From Candidatus Rhodoferax mariagerensis (GTDB lineage: Bacteria; Pseudomonadota; Gammaproteobacteria; Burkholderiales; Burkholderiaceae_C), in NCBI GenBank assembly GCA_016719055.1, contig JADKAW010000050.1, positions 1-64,000 on the forward strand: a DNA stretch of 64,000 nucleotides. The letters are read 5' to 3'. The notes beneath the pieces were generated by a model, which did no database searches, was not told the DNA's origin, and saw only the letters and a list, made by a program, of their open reading frames with translations. Positions 28,078-36,862 of this stretch are shown one piece after another; position 1 is the first letter of the stretch, and every line of letters starts with the position of its first letter. The position numbers and the translations under genes are program-made.

Positions 28078-28165
28078 CGGCCTATCCGTTGGGTGCGCCG
28101 TTGCAGGCGCACGCCGTGGCCACAACATACACCCGCAACCCGCTAACTTCATATAGGAGCATTCC

Positions 28166-28346
28166 ATGAATACTCGGTCCAAAAGTCTCTTTGCCATCGC
28201 TGGCGCGGTGATTGCCACCCAGGCGCTCGCCCAGGTCACCTTCTACGAGCATGACGACTTCAGGGGCCGATCATTTGCCACACAACGGCAAATCAGGGAT
28301 TTCGAGCGTGTTGGCTTCAATGACCGTGCCTCATCGGTTGAAGTGA
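28166..28346 (+). pseudogene. Beta/gamma-crystallin-like exported protein, amino fragment
   Basis: A signal peptide (MNTRSKSLFAIAGAVIATQA, cleaved after LAQ-type site) leads to VTFYEHDDFRGRSF and GFNDRASSVEVTG, the first Greek-key motif of bacterial beta/gamma-crystallin domains. The second half is replaced: from 28347 a different frame encodes an Rrf2-type regulator. The truncated product would stop at 28393. Confidence 0.65.
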
Positions 28347-28724
28347 CTGGTCGCCAGCATCCGCGGTCCGGGTGGTGGCTACACACTGGGTGACCGGATG
28401 GATGGCATCACGGTGGCAGACATCCTCAGCGCCGTTGAAGGTGAGCCACCCAAAACAAAACAGCCAGATGTTTCACCAGCGCAAGACATGACGCAAGACC
28501 TGTGGGACGCCATGAACACCAGGTTGATTCATTTCACTCGGTCGGTCACTTTGAAGAGTTTGGTTCTTGATCAGTTGGCTTTGGGTTTCAAGATCGTGCA
28601 AAAACCTTTAACAAATCGGGGGGTTTTCAAGAAACCGATTCAGCTGTCCATCCATCCCGATGTGCCCAACTCGGTGTTCGCATTGGGTCGGACGATACGT
28701 ACACACGGCGCAAGCGGTCATTGA
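28347..28724 (+). pseudogene. Rrf2/IscR-family regulator, carboxyl fragment
   Basis: Starting in mid-gene, the frame reads LVASIRGPGGGYTLGDRMDG, the wing of the Rrf2/IscR winged helix, then ITVADILSAVEGE and MTQDLWDAMNTRLIHFTRSV followed by TLKSLVLDQLA, the dimerisation helix. The cysteines that hold the Fe-S cluster in IscR are absent. The helix-turn-helix and start codon are missing, and the segment is fused out of frame to a crystallin fragment. Confidence 0.65.
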
Positions 28725-28740
28725 CAATTTATCATAAAAA

Positions 28741-28800
28741 TATGCTGTTAGCCCTTGTTATTCAATCGTTTATTGCTATTAAATAAGTAGCTAAAAATTG
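28741..28800 (+). repeat. Short CTAGCCCTT repeat (TTAGCCCTT variant)
   Basis: GTTAGCCCTTGTTATTCAAT then TATTAAATAAGTAGCTA is a diverged family member lying in an AT-rich gap. Confidence 0.55.
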
Positions 28801-29028
28801 CTGCAAAAAACACCATATCCGAATAGAGACGATGCCGGTGTAACGTTGCGACACATGTGTCCCCGGTGACTTCGGTTTATTGCACACGCCGGATTAAAGC
28901 CGGTCAAGGTATGGCAGTCAGTTCGACAGCGAACGGACGCAGTGTATTCACGCGACGCACACTGAATGCTTCGGGCCTGCTTTCAAAGGGGCACAGTTAA
29001 ATTTTCTTCACCTCTGGAGTCCATCGTC
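28801..29028. other. Intergenic stretch upstream of the DUF3330 gene
   Basis: No gene found. The AT-rich section at 28725-28830 could hold a promoter, and CTGGAG at 29013-29018 may be the ribosome-binding site of the next gene. Confidence 0.35.
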
Positions 29029-29238
29029 ATGAATCATCCAATGAGCACAAAAGCCCCAATGGCCACACTGGCGCGCGTCGCCTGCAACGTGTGCATGAAG
29101 GAAATTCCCCTGTCTGTGGCCTTCGACATGGAAGCCGAGGACTATGTCGTGCATTTTTGCGGGCCAGATTGTTATCAAAAGTGGCACCAACAGGAAAATC
29201 TTACACCAGTGGCGCGCTTGAATGCGGGTTGTCACTGA
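29029..29238 (+). CDS. DUF3330 family protein
   Basis: 69 residues with a probable zinc-binding pair: CNVCMKEIPLS and HFCGPDCYQKW. This pattern matches DUF3330, a short family often carried on resistance transposons and in stress clusters of betaproteobacteria. The start ATG 29029 is the first in frame after CTGGAGT. Its last 38 bases overlap the convergent PRC-barrel gene. Function unknown. Confidence 0.75.
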   Translation: MNHPMSTKAPMATLARVACNVCMKEIPLSVAFDMEAEDYVVHFCGPDCYQKWHQQENLTPVARLNAGCH

Positions 29239-29626
29239 TGTCCATGTCTTTGCGTGAAACGAGCTGCGGCGCATACAAGCCATCACCCCAGAGACCGCTG
29301 CCGTCCCAGTAGTACGGGTAGCCATAGTAGTCGGCATAGGCCATCTCGTGCTGCCTTGAGACCGGTTTTTGGGTGTCAACGTCAGGGCTGTGTTTGACTT
29401 GCTCCCGGGTAATTTGCACCGGCAGACGTTTGTGCATCCAGTCGGCATCTTGCAGGGCAAACGGCGATATCAGTACCTTGCGGCTCATCAGCCACGAACC
29501 GGTTTCCACCACCAGATAGCGGATAACCCACGACTGATCGTCAAAAAAGAAATCGACCACGTGGCCGATTTCGCCGTCGGTGGCTCCGATGGCATAGTCT
29601 TTCATCTCTTGCGTGCTGTGTAACAT
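29201..29626 (-). CDS. PRC-barrel domain protein
   Basis: 141 residues from ATG 29626 (CAGGAA upstream). MLHSTQEMKDYAIGATDGEI, then GHVVDFFFDDQSWVIRYLVV and SRKVLISPFAL make up one PRC-barrel beta domain (1-75). The tail is Tyr/Gly-rich (MAYADYYGYPYYWDGSGLWG). Such proteins are common in Burkholderiales stress clusters; their partner is unknown. A longer reading from 29725 adds no family sequence. Confidence 0.82.
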   Translation of the reverse strand: MLHSTQEMKDYAIGATDGEIGHVVDFFFDDQSWVIRYLVVETGSWLMSRKVLISPFALQDADWMHKRLPVQITREQVKHSPDVDTQKPVSRQHEMAYADYYGYPYYWDGSGLWGDGLYAPQLVSRKDMDISDNPHSSAPLV

Positions 29627-29751
29627 GGTCGTTCCTGGTTGGTTAAAGAAGTACCCAATGTGCGCTTGTTGGACGGATGCTTCTGTGCGCTGGCGCGCAA
29701 AGACCGCTCTGCTGTGACACCTCAATCAAGTCGATCGCACCGCACACCGGG

Positions 29752-29982
29752 CTACCAAAGCAACACATTCAATGCCCGGCCGCTCACCTCCAGCGCATGC
29801 GCCGTGTGGTTGTAAGCGATGCTTCCATGCGTCTCTGCCTGCTTGGCGTCGCCAGTGTCGTGCAGCAAGGCTGCTTGCCGGTGGTGCCGGACGGCTTTCT
29901 CCAGCTGCACAGCCGCCTCGCGATGAAGGATCTGTGGTGTGACGATCGACTTGTGGGTCATGGATGTGTCTGTATAAGTCAT
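29752..29982 (-). CDS. Small His/Ala-rich helical protein
   Basis: 76 residues, MTYTDTSMTHKSIVTPQILH, followed by EAAVQLEKAVRHHRQAALLH and AETHGSIAYNHTAHALEVSG. The pattern of paired helices with regularly spaced His and Ala resembles short metal- or stress-related four-helix proteins found beside PRC-barrel genes, but I cannot name a family. It lies upstream of the PRC gene on the same strand, 125 bases away. Confidence 0.6.
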   Translation of the reverse strand: MTYTDTSMTHKSIVTPQILHREAAVQLEKAVRHHRQAALLHDTGDAKQAETHGSIAYNHTAHALEVSGRALNVLLW

Positions 29983-30140
29983 GGATTTACCTGCATTGTT
30001 TGTCTGCAGATACTATTTCTTCATCAGTCACCCGTCAGTTCGCCACCGAACCTTGGGCCGCCACTGCTGGCTGTCAACAGTGAGCCAATGGACCCAATCC
30101 TGACATTTCACAGCGAAAGGGCCATTCATTTGCATCAATA

Positions 30141-30180
30141 TTCATAGCTGTCAGCGCTTATTTCATAAAGGCTAGACGTA
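30141..30180 (-). repeat. Short CTAGCCCTT repeat (CTAGCCTTT variant)
   Basis: TTCATAGCTGTCAGCGCTTA followed by TTTCATAAAGGCTAGACGTA; reverse orientation relative to the copy at 17381. Confidence 0.6.
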
Positions 30181-30725
30181 CTTTTTATTCAAAACGAGGT
30201 GCTTCAATCGGGTTGCTGCAGGCGGCACATCAGTCCGCCTACAGGTTTGCCACTAATGAGCTGACAGATTTGGAGAAAATCGACCTTTAGCGCTTGTCAC
30301 GTTTGCACTGTTAGCTATGAAATACATAGTATTTGATGCGTCTCGCCGTAGCTGCGCAGATCCAATGCGGCAAGTCGTCTTGGCCAAATGTCTCTTAGCA
30401 GCCGGCCGTTCAGGCCTGAGGCGCAAGTTTGGCCAACACGGCATGAGCCCCATGATTCGATGGGTCCAATTGCTGATCGGATACGACCAGGTGGTCACAG
30501 TCCCCAGTGGCGTGGTCACCTTGACGCTCAGCAAGCCGCCGGTCACTGCGGAGACATTCGTCGGATAGTGGCCTTTTGCAACTGATGCTTTCCTTGTGTG
30601 TGCCAGCGCACATAAGGCAATGCTGATTTTGGGTATCGTTGTTGCGCGTCGAAAGCTGACAGACCTCGCAGAGGTCAGTTTCCACTCAGCGCTCAACCAA
30701 GACATACCCAACAAGGAGTTTTCCC
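30181..30725. other. 545-bp stretch without a supported gene
   Basis: Frames are open on both strands but none matches a family or has a convincing start. A short perfect inverted repeat GACCTC-GCA-GAGGTC lies at 30662-30676. Possibly decayed sequence. Confidence 0.35.
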
Positions 30726-30959
30726 ATGGCAAAGAAAGACCTTTACATCGCCGAAATAAGGCGTTTGCTCGATCACTGGAGTGCACATGACAGTCGCAAT
30801 GAAACCGGTGATCAAGAGCTCGTACAGGAAGTTCAGTGTGACAGCGATGTGTCAGACGAGGTGTGCCCGCAGCGCTCGCACGCCAGCATGACCCCGGATT
30901 GGCCATTGGGGGGTCGATCGATGGCGAGCGCAGTTGGGCGGCAGTTTCGTCCCGACTGA
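30726..30959 (+). CDS. Small unknown protein, possibly truncated
   Basis: 77 residues, MAKKDLYIAEIRRLLDHWSA, with an AAGGAG eight bases before the start. The amino end resembles the first helix of small coiled-coil stress proteins, but the rest (DQELVQEVQCDSDVSDEVCP and onward) is not helical and does not fit. It may be a truncated gene; the good ribosome-binding site favours some expression. Confidence 0.4.
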   Translation: MAKKDLYIAEIRRLLDHWSAHDSRNETGDQELVQEVQCDSDVSDEVCPQRSHASMTPDWPLGGRSMASAVGRQFRPD

Positions 30960-31050
30960 GGTTAACCGCAGGCCGGGTTCAGTCAAGTTTTTCAATCTGG
31001 CAATGGTTGCCACAAAGGAAATTGATAGGGAAAGTGGTTGGCTGAAACAT

Positions 31051-31239
31051 GAGACGGCACAGGTATTTACCTGCGACGGCTGACGGCAAACGGGCGACAT
31101 GGGGCTGGTGAACCAAGCAGGCAGCTTGCGCATCACTGACCGCAAGAAGGCCATCATCATGGTCTCGAGTCTTAAGGTGTTTCCCAATGAGATTGAAGAA
31201 GTCGTTACCAGCCATCCCGGCTTGCGCCCAACGGGTTAG
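31051..31239 (+). pseudogene. Acyl-CoA synthetase (AMP-ligase) fragment
   Basis: Reads ETAQVFTCDG, a TGA where family members have Trp (DGW), then RQTGDMGLVNQAGSLRITDR, KKAIIMVSSLKVFPNEIEEV and VTSHPGLRPTG. This is the conserved hinge region (TGDxG, DRKKDMI, YPNEIEE) of long-chain fatty-acid-CoA ligases. Only about 60 of about 560 residues remain. No start or rest of the gene is present nearby. Confidence 0.75.
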
Positions 31240-31336
31240 TTTGATTCGGGGCTAGCAGCTTTCAATAATCGCAGCATCGCAGCCCCAGACATTCACGTAC
31301 TGCCTAGACCTGCCTGGACCGAAAGCCAGACCACAT

Positions 31337-32551
31337 TCACTCGTGCCGCAGCGCCTCAATCGGGTCCATGCGGGCGGCGCGTCGGGCCGGAAAGTAGCCA
31401 AACAACACACCGATGCCGGCGGAAAACAGCAGTGCCAGTGCATTGATGAAAGGGTCAAACTCGTAGGGCACCGCCATGTAGATCGACAAGCCATATGACG
31501 CCGCAGTGGCAATCACCACGCCCACCACGCCGCCCAGCGCCGACAGCACCACGGCTTCAATCAAAAACTGCAGCAGCACTTCGCCCTCCAAAGCGCCCAC
31601 GGCCAGGCGCAGGCCGATCTCGCGGGTGCGCTCGGTCACGCTCACCAGCATGATGTTCATGATGCCAATACCACCCACCAGCAGGCTCACGGCGGCCACT
31701 GCACCCAGCAGGTTGGTCAGCACGCCCATGGTGCTGGACAAGGTCTCGGCCAGTTGCTGGGTGTCAAAGATGTTGAAGTTGTCGTCGTCGGCCTCTGACA
31801 GCTTGCGCCGCTCGCGCAGCAGCTGGCGCAGGCTGGCTTTCAGCGGTGTACTGTCGCTACCCTCTTCCATCGACACCTGCAGCGTGCTGACCTTGCGGCT
31901 ACCAGTAACACGGCGCTGCAGCGTGTGCAGCGGCACCACCACCGTATCATCCTGGTCGCCCATGCCGCCCTGACCCTTGGAGGCCAGAATGCCCACAATG
32001 TCGCACGAAAACTGCTTCACGCGCAGCTGCTGGCCCAACCCGGTCTGACCGACTGCGCCGCCAAATATCTCGCGCCGCACGGTCTCGCCAATGAGGCACA
32101 CGGCCGACCCAGCCAACTGCTCGTCGGTGGCAAAGATGCGGCCACTGGCGAGCTGCCAGTTGCCGGTTTTGAACCATTCGTTGGTGCTGCCAGTCACACT
32201 GGTGCTCCAGTTGCGCCCGTTGGCCACCACGATGACACTGGCGCGCCCCTGCGGCGCCACCGCTGCCACCCCGCCAATCTGCGCGGCTATCGCCAGTGCG
32301 TCGGCCTCTGTGAACTGGGGCACGCCGCCACCGCCACCGCCACCACCCAAACGCTGACCGGGGCTGACCATCAGCAAATTGGTGCCCAGGCTGGTGATCT
32401 GGGTCTCGATCGCTTGCGTTGCCCCGTTGCCCAGCGTCACCATGGTGATCACCGCGCTGACGCCAATCACGATGCCTAACACCGTCAAAAACGAGCGCAG
32501 CACATTGCGCTGAACCGAGCGCAAGGCCAGCATGAATACGCTGTACAGCAT
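31337..32551 (-). CDS. MacB-type ABC transporter permease
   Basis: 404 residues. One membrane helix near the start (FLTVLGIVIGVSAVITMV), a periplasmic domain (about 60-270), then three helices with the FtsX/MacB signature (GGIGIMNIMLVSVTERTREI, ALGGVVGVVIATAASYGLSI, FSAGIGVLFGYFPARRAARM). A run of eight Gly at about 69-76 opens the periplasmic domain. In MacB the ATPase is fused ahead of this part; here it is a separate gene whose stop overlaps this start by one base (TGATG). Works with the MacA-like adaptor and the TolC-like channel encoded upstream. Confidence 0.9.
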   Translation of the reverse strand: MLYSVFMLALRSVQRNVLRSFLTVLGIVIGVSAVITMVTLGNGATQAIETQITSLGTNLLMVSPGQRLGGGGGGGGVPQFTEADALAIAAQIGGVAAVAPQGRASVIVVANGRNWSTSVTGSTNEWFKTGNWQLASGRIFATDEQLAGSAVCLIGETVRREIFGGAVGQTGLGQQLRVKQFSCDIVGILASKGQGGMGDQDDTVVVPLHTLQRRVTGSRKVSTLQVSMEEGSDSTPLKASLRQLLRERRKLSEADDDNFNIFDTQQLAETLSSTMGVLTNLLGAVAAVSLLVGGIGIMNIMLVSVTERTREIGLRLAVGALEGEVLLQFLIEAVVLSALGGVVGVVIATAASYGLSIYMAVPYEFDPFINALALLFSAGIGVLFGYFPARRAARMDPIEALRHE

Positions 32552-33291
32552 CAGATGGCCTCTTGGGGTTCTTGCGCAGCGGGTGCCGCAGTGATGGGGT
32601 GCGGGTTGACCTCGTCCCGGGCAATGCGGCCATCCAGAAAATGCACCATGCGCCGGGCATAGGCCGCCATGTCGGGTTCGTGCGTGACCATCAGCACGGT
32701 GATGCCATGGTCGCGGTTCAGCGCCAGCAGCAGGCCCATGATTTCGTGGCTGCGCTGGGTGTCGAGGTTACCGGTGGGCTCATCAGCCAGCACCACCGCC
32801 GGCTCGGTGACGATGGCCCGTGCAATCGCCACCCGCTGCTGCTGGCCACCCGACAACTCGGCCGGGGTGTGCCGCTCCCAGCCGCCCAGTCCCACCGATT
32901 GCAGCGCTTTGGTGGCCGCCACACGGCGCACGCTGGCGCTGTCGCCGCGGTAGAGCAGCGGCAGTTCGACATTTTCTTGCGCCGAGGTGCGCGCCAGCAA
33001 ATTGAAGCCCTGAAACACAAAGCCCAGATAGCGCCTGCGCAAGCGCGCCCGCTGATCGCGCGTGAGTGCTTCCACATGCGCGCCCTTGAACAAATATTGC
33101 CCGGCGGTGGGCGTGTCAAGGCAGCCCAAAATGTTCATGGCGGTCGATTTGCCCGAGCCGCTGGGGCCCATGATGGCGACAAACTCACCGGCCACGATGT
33201 CCAGGTCGATGCCCTTGAGTGCCAGCAATTCTGAGGCACCACTGCCATACCGTTTGGCAACACCGCGCAGGGTGATGAGGGCGTCGGTCAT
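32551..33291 (-). CDS. MacB-type ABC transporter ATPase
   Basis: 246 residues from ATG 33291. Walker A GPSGSGKST, signature LSGGQQQRVAIARAIV, Walker B VVLADEPTGNLD and H-loop THEPDMA are all present; the order and the LolD/MacB-type LLARTSAQENVELPLLY place it with tripartite efflux and lipoprotein ATPases. A longer reading to 33414 adds only low-similarity residues. It lies 79 bases after macA and is coupled to the permease gene. Energises export across both membranes; the substrate is not determinable. Confidence 0.9.
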   Translation of the reverse strand: MTDALITLRGVAKRYGSGASELLALKGIDLDIVAGEFVAIMGPSGSGKSTAMNILGCLDTPTAGQYLFKGAHVEALTRDQRARLRRRYLGFVFQGFNLLARTSAQENVELPLLYRGDSASVRRVAATKALQSVGLGGWERHTPAELSGGQQQRVAIARAIVTEPAVVLADEPTGNLDTQRSHEIMGLLLALNRDHGITVLMVTHEPDMAAYARRMVHFLDGRIARDEVNPHPITAAPAAQEPQEAI

Positions 33292-33370
33292 GGCAACAAC
33301 CCAGGTAGCACCATGCCACCACGCGAACCGGCCCGCCCGGGGGCGATGCAGGCATTGAATGGATAAGCCA

Positions 33371-34813
33371 TCACTTGACCGCCGTCTTCTGATTGGTGAT
33401 GACCGCCATGCCAACTTTCAGGTCGCCTCCGGTGATCTCGGTCATGTGGCCGTCGCTGATGCCGGGTGTGACCGCCACTGCCATCGGCGCGCCATCCTTG
33501 GGCTCCCTTGGCAATACCCAGACCTGTTTGGCATCGGCCGTGCTGGCACCTGCTGCTGCCGATTTGCGATTGCCACCGGGCATGCGCGGCCCCATGTTGG
33601 CAAAAACACTGGTTTTGGCCTTGGCGTCAACGGTGGCCACCGTGGGGGTAAAGCGCAGCGCGGTATTGGGCACCAGCAGCACATCGGTGCGTTGGGTGGC
33701 AATGATGGTGGCGGTGGCGGTCATGCCGGGGCGAAGGTTCAGGTCGGCGTTGTCCACATCCAGGTAGGTCAGGTAAGTGACCACGTTGTCGGTGATGGTC
33801 GAACCAAACCCAACGCGGGTGATGCGCGCCGGAAACTTGCGCGCCAGATAGGCGCTCACGGTAAAGGTGGCCTGTTGGCCGACCTTGACCGCCCCCACGT
33901 CGGCCTCATCAACGTACACCCACAGACGCAGCTTGCTCAGGTTTTCAGCCACGGTAAACAGGGTGACGGCTTGCAGCGACGCGGCCACGGCGTTGCCGGG
34001 GTCCACAGCGCGCGTCAGCACCACACCATCGGCCGGCGCGGTAATGGACGCTTTGGACAGGTTGATCTGGTCCGTGGACAGGGCCGCCAGCGCGTCGCGC
34101 ACGCTGGCGCGGGCGCTGGCCTCATCGGCCCGGGCACGCGCCTGCGTGGCGCGGGCGCTGTCGAGCTCGGCTTTGGACGGCACCTTGCCGCCTGACAGTT
34201 TGGCCACTTCTTCATAACGCGCCAGACTGGCCGTGGCCTCGGCCAGTGTGGCCTGGGTTTGCTCAACCTTGGAACTGGCCGCTGACAGCGTGGCTTTGGA
34301 ACGCAAGATCTGGTCACCCAGCTTGGCGGTGTCAAGCACTACCAGCACCTGGCCTTTTTTGATCTGGTCATTCACGTCCACATTGACCTTGAGCACGGTG
34401 CCGGATAGTTCGCTGCCAATGCTGATGGATCTGGTGGGCTGCAGTGTGCCGTTGGCAGTGACCGACAGCGTCAGGTTGCCGCGCGCTACCGTCTCAGTGC
34501 TGTAGCTGGGCGCTGCATTGGCCGCCTTGCTTGCCAGCCACCACCATAGGCCACCCGCACCCAGTGCCAACACCAGAACGCCCGCCCATAACATGGGCCG
34601 GCGAAACCAAGCCACTTTGGTCGGCTCATCAAGCAGCGTTGCCGGGTCAACACCCTGACCTGCAGGCGTTGCTGGCGCTGGCTTCGCCGCCGTGGGTGGC
34701 GACTCAGTGGATGGCGCTGCCGTGCCGGCAGCGGGTCCGGCGTCAACAGCCACAGCAGGCGTTGCCGCGGCAGTGACTGCAGGCGTGGGTTTTTTGGGGT
34801 CTTGGGTGGTCAT
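33371..34813 (-). CDS. MacA-like periplasmic adaptor (HlyD/RND family)
   Basis: 480 residues from ATG 34813. A Pro/Ala-rich cytoplasmic tail (1-65) leads to one membrane helix (LWAGVLVLALGAGGLWWWLA), a lipoyl-like half motif (SELSGTVLKVNVDVNDQIKK, GQVLVVLDTAKLG), a long alpha hairpin (about 150-240), the second lipoyl half (APADGVVLTRAVDPGNAVAA) and a beta-barrel domain. A TTG at 34828 is an alternative start. The ATG overlaps the stop of the TolC-like gene by four bases (ATGA). Bridges the inner-membrane pump to the outer-membrane channel. Confidence 0.9.
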   Translation of the reverse strand: MTTQDPKKPTPAVTAAATPAVAVDAGPAAGTAAPSTESPPTAAKPAPATPAGQGVDPATLLDEPTKVAWFRRPMLWAGVLVLALGAGGLWWWLASKAANAAPSYSTETVARGNLTLSVTANGTLQPTRSISIGSELSGTVLKVNVDVNDQIKKGQVLVVLDTAKLGDQILRSKATLSAASSKVEQTQATLAEATASLARYEEVAKLSGGKVPSKAELDSARATQARARADEASARASVRDALAALSTDQINLSKASITAPADGVVLTRAVDPGNAVAASLQAVTLFTVAENLSKLRLWVYVDEADVGAVKVGQQATFTVSAYLARKFPARITRVGFGSTITDNVVTYLTYLDVDNADLNLRPGMTATATIIATQRTDVLLVPNTALRFTPTVATVDAKAKTSVFANMGPRMPGGNRKSAAAGASTADAKQVWVLPREPKDGAPMAVAVTPGISDGHMTEITGGDLKVGMAVITNQKTAVK

Positions 34814-36300
34814 GTTGGGGGTGTCCAAACAGGGGCAATGGATGAATTGGGATGGGCCGCAGAACTCTCTGGCACCCAGCCACCACCGAGCGCCTTGTAC
34901 AGGCGCACATGGTCAGCGCTGACGGCGGCGCGAGCGCTGGCCACACTGTCTTGCGTGCCAAGGCGGGTACGCTGGGTTTCCAGCACGGTCTGGAAGTCCA
35001 CCAGCCCGCTGCTGTAGCGCTGGCTGGCCAGGGTAGCGGCAACGTCGGCTGCGGCAAAGGCGTTTTGCAGACGGCGCAGGCGCTCCTTGTCGCCGCGAAG
35101 TGCCACCAGCGCGTCTTCAACCTCGGTCAAGGCCGTCAGCACCGTGGCCTGGTAGGCAAAGTTGGCTTGCTCAAACGCAGCTTGCTGGGTGCGCAGGTGT
35201 GCCCGGCTGGCACCCCCGTCAAACACTGGCCACGACACGCCCGCCAGCAGCCCGGCAGCGATGGATGCACCATCGGTCAGCGCCGCCAGCGTCAGGGAAC
35301 TCAGGCCGAGCGAGCCGCCAAGCCTGAAACTGGGCAAGCGCGCCACATCAGCCTGGCTGACGCTTGCTGCTGCAGCAAAAACCCGAAATTCAGCGGCCCG
35401 CACGTCGCTGCGCTGGCGCAAGGCGTCGACGGGCAGTGCCAGCGCCAACGTCTCGGGTGCCTGCGGCAAAGGGACCGGTGCCGCCAGCAGCACCGACAAC
35501 GCTGCCGGTAGCTGGCCGGTCAGCACCGACAGGGCGTGGCTGGTTTGCGCCAGACTGGTTTGCAATGTGGGAATCTGCGCCGCCGTCTGTTCAGCCGCCG
35601 CGCGCGCCTGCTCGGCTTCGAGCGACGTCACCAGACCCGCCTGCAGGCGCCAGTCGGTGAGTTGCAGCGTTTCCTGCTGACTCGCCAGGTTGGCTTGGGC
35701 AATGGCCAGGCGCTCTTGCAAGCTACGCAGGGCCAGGTAGTTCAGTGCCACCTCTGCCGCGATCGACACCTGCACATCGCCCAAACTGGCAGCGCTGGCA
35801 TTCGCGCTGGCCTCGCTGGCGCTCAGGGCGCTGCGCTTGCCACCAAACACGTCAAGCTCCCAACTGGCATCCAGACCGGCCTGAAAACTGTTGCCGGTGT
35901 GGTCATCGCTGCGCTTACGCTGAACTGAGGCCGAACTGCCCAGCGTTGGCCACAACGACGCGCCTGTCCCATCGCGCAGCGCACGGGCCTGCTGCAAGGC
36001 CGCCTGGGCGCTTTGGATGCTGCTGTTGGCGGCTAGCGCTTGCCCGATTAACCGGCTCAATAACACATCGTCAAATCGTAGCCACCAGTCCACCAAGGGC
36101 AGGTTGCCAGCTACTGGCAGGCCCTCAGCGCCCGCCCAGGCCGCAGGTACTGCAAAGCTGGCGGTCGGCCCATCGTGTGTCGGCACTGACGTGCAGGCGC
36201 ACAGGGTCACGGCAAGCGCGCAGCAGGCGGGCAAGCGCTGCCAGCCCCGGACCGCCCGGGTAACATGGCCGGTGCCTTTTGTTTTGAAGAATTTTGGCAT
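34810..36300 (-). CDS. TolC-type outer-membrane efflux lipoprotein (NodT family)
   Basis: 496 residues from ATG 36300. A signal peptide with lipobox (CCALAVTLCACTSVP) shows acylation. Two repeated helical-hairpin and strand domains follow (WWLRFDDVLLSRLIGQALAA, then LRQRSDVRAAEFRVFAAAAS, VSWPVFDGGASRAHLRTQQA and RYSSGLVDFQTVLETQRTRL), the NodT/OprM layout. The start is placed here rather than at 36495 because it gives the lipoprotein signal. The ribosome-binding site AAGGG lies inside a copy of the short CTAGCCCTT repeat. First gene of a TolC-MacA-MacB operon. Confidence 0.9.
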   Translation of the reverse strand: MPKFFKTKGTGHVTRAVRGWQRLPACCALAVTLCACTSVPTHDGPTASFAVPAAWAGAEGLPVAGNLPLVDWWLRFDDVLLSRLIGQALAANSSIQSAQAALQQARALRDGTGASLWPTLGSSASVQRKRSDDHTGNSFQAGLDASWELDVFGGKRSALSASEASANASAASLGDVQVSIAAEVALNYLALRSLQERLAIAQANLASQQETLQLTDWRLQAGLVTSLEAEQARAAAEQTAAQIPTLQTSLAQTSHALSVLTGQLPAALSVLLAAPVPLPQAPETLALALPVDALRQRSDVRAAEFRVFAAAASVSQADVARLPSFRLGGSLGLSSLTLAALTDGASIAAGLLAGVSWPVFDGGASRAHLRTQQAAFEQANFAYQATVLTALTEVEDALVALRGDKERLRRLQNAFAAADVAATLASQRYSSGLVDFQTVLETQRTRLGTQDSVASARAAVSADHVRLYKALGGGWVPESSAAHPNSSIAPVWTPPT

Positions 36301-36345
36301 GTAGCCCTTATCAAATAAGCGCTGGTAGCTACCTATTTTGTAGTC
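36301..36345 (+). repeat. Short CTAGCCCTT repeat upstream of the TolC-like gene
   Basis: GTAGCCCTTATCAAATAAGC followed by GCTGGTAGCTACCTATTTTG. On the minus strand its AAGGGCTAC sits directly before the ATG at 36300 and acts as the ribosome-binding site. Confidence 0.65.
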
Positions 36346-36355
36346 CACGACAGGT

Positions 36356-36862
36356 TTACCCGGTGACCACAAAGCGTGCCGCACGCGCTGCATCCAAGAC
36401 GCCGGGTGCGCCTGCCGCCATCCGGTCGGCCGGTGCGCAGTCGGCCAGCCAGGGGTTGGGTTGCGAAAACCAGTGGGCAACTTCCCAGTCGTCATAGACC
36501 GTCACCAGCTCAGACAGGGCCTGACTCAGCCCCGGCAGCAACGTCATGGAACCCGGATTGAACTGAAACAAGGGCATCGAGATCTTGCCGGCCCATTCCA
36601 GACTGATCACATGGCGCTTGACAATCCATTCGGCCAGGTGATTGACCGCAATCAGACTATGCTGCCTGAAACGGGCTGCCACCTGTTGCGCCCGGGCCAG
36701 CCCGCCGCTGCTGCGATAGGCGTTGAGCATGGCCACGAATTGCTGGTCAGTCTGCCACTCAGGAGCCTGGTTGCTGGGTGACTGGAGCGGCTCCGCGAAA
36801 GGTGGCATCGCGGTGCCTGAGCGGCGAAAGGCCGTTGCATCAAGTTGAATAGGGTTTGACAT
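36356..36862 (-). CDS. Unknown protein with MbcA/ParS/Xre-like carboxyl end
   Basis: 168 residues. After a polar start, residues 45-110 are helical (FVAMLNAYRSSGGLARAQQV, ARFRQHSLIAVNHLAEWIVK). The end, ALSELVTVYDDWEVAHWFSQ then PNPWLADCAPADRMAA and LDAARAARFVVTG, resembles the toxin-binding domain of MbcA/ParS/Xre antitoxins (DUF2384 type). No RES-type toxin is adjacent, so a regulatory role is only a guess. A GGAGGACCC precedes the ATG at 36862. It lies upstream of the TolC operon, separated by a repeat. Confidence 0.65.
   Translation of the reverse strand: MSNPIQLDATAFRRSGTAMPPFAEPLQSPSNQAPEWQTDQQFVAMLNAYRSSGGLARAQQVAARFRQHSLIAVNHLAEWIVKRHVISLEWAGKISMPLFQFNPGSMTLLPGLSQALSELVTVYDDWEVAHWFSQPNPWLADCAPADRMAAGAPGVLDAARAARFVVTG

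Noticed and set aside
30253..30906. Minus-strand frame of 217 codons with CxxC-like pairs in a neighbouring frame
   Set aside because: No start signal, no family match, and composition unlike real genes nearby; left as unassigned sequence.
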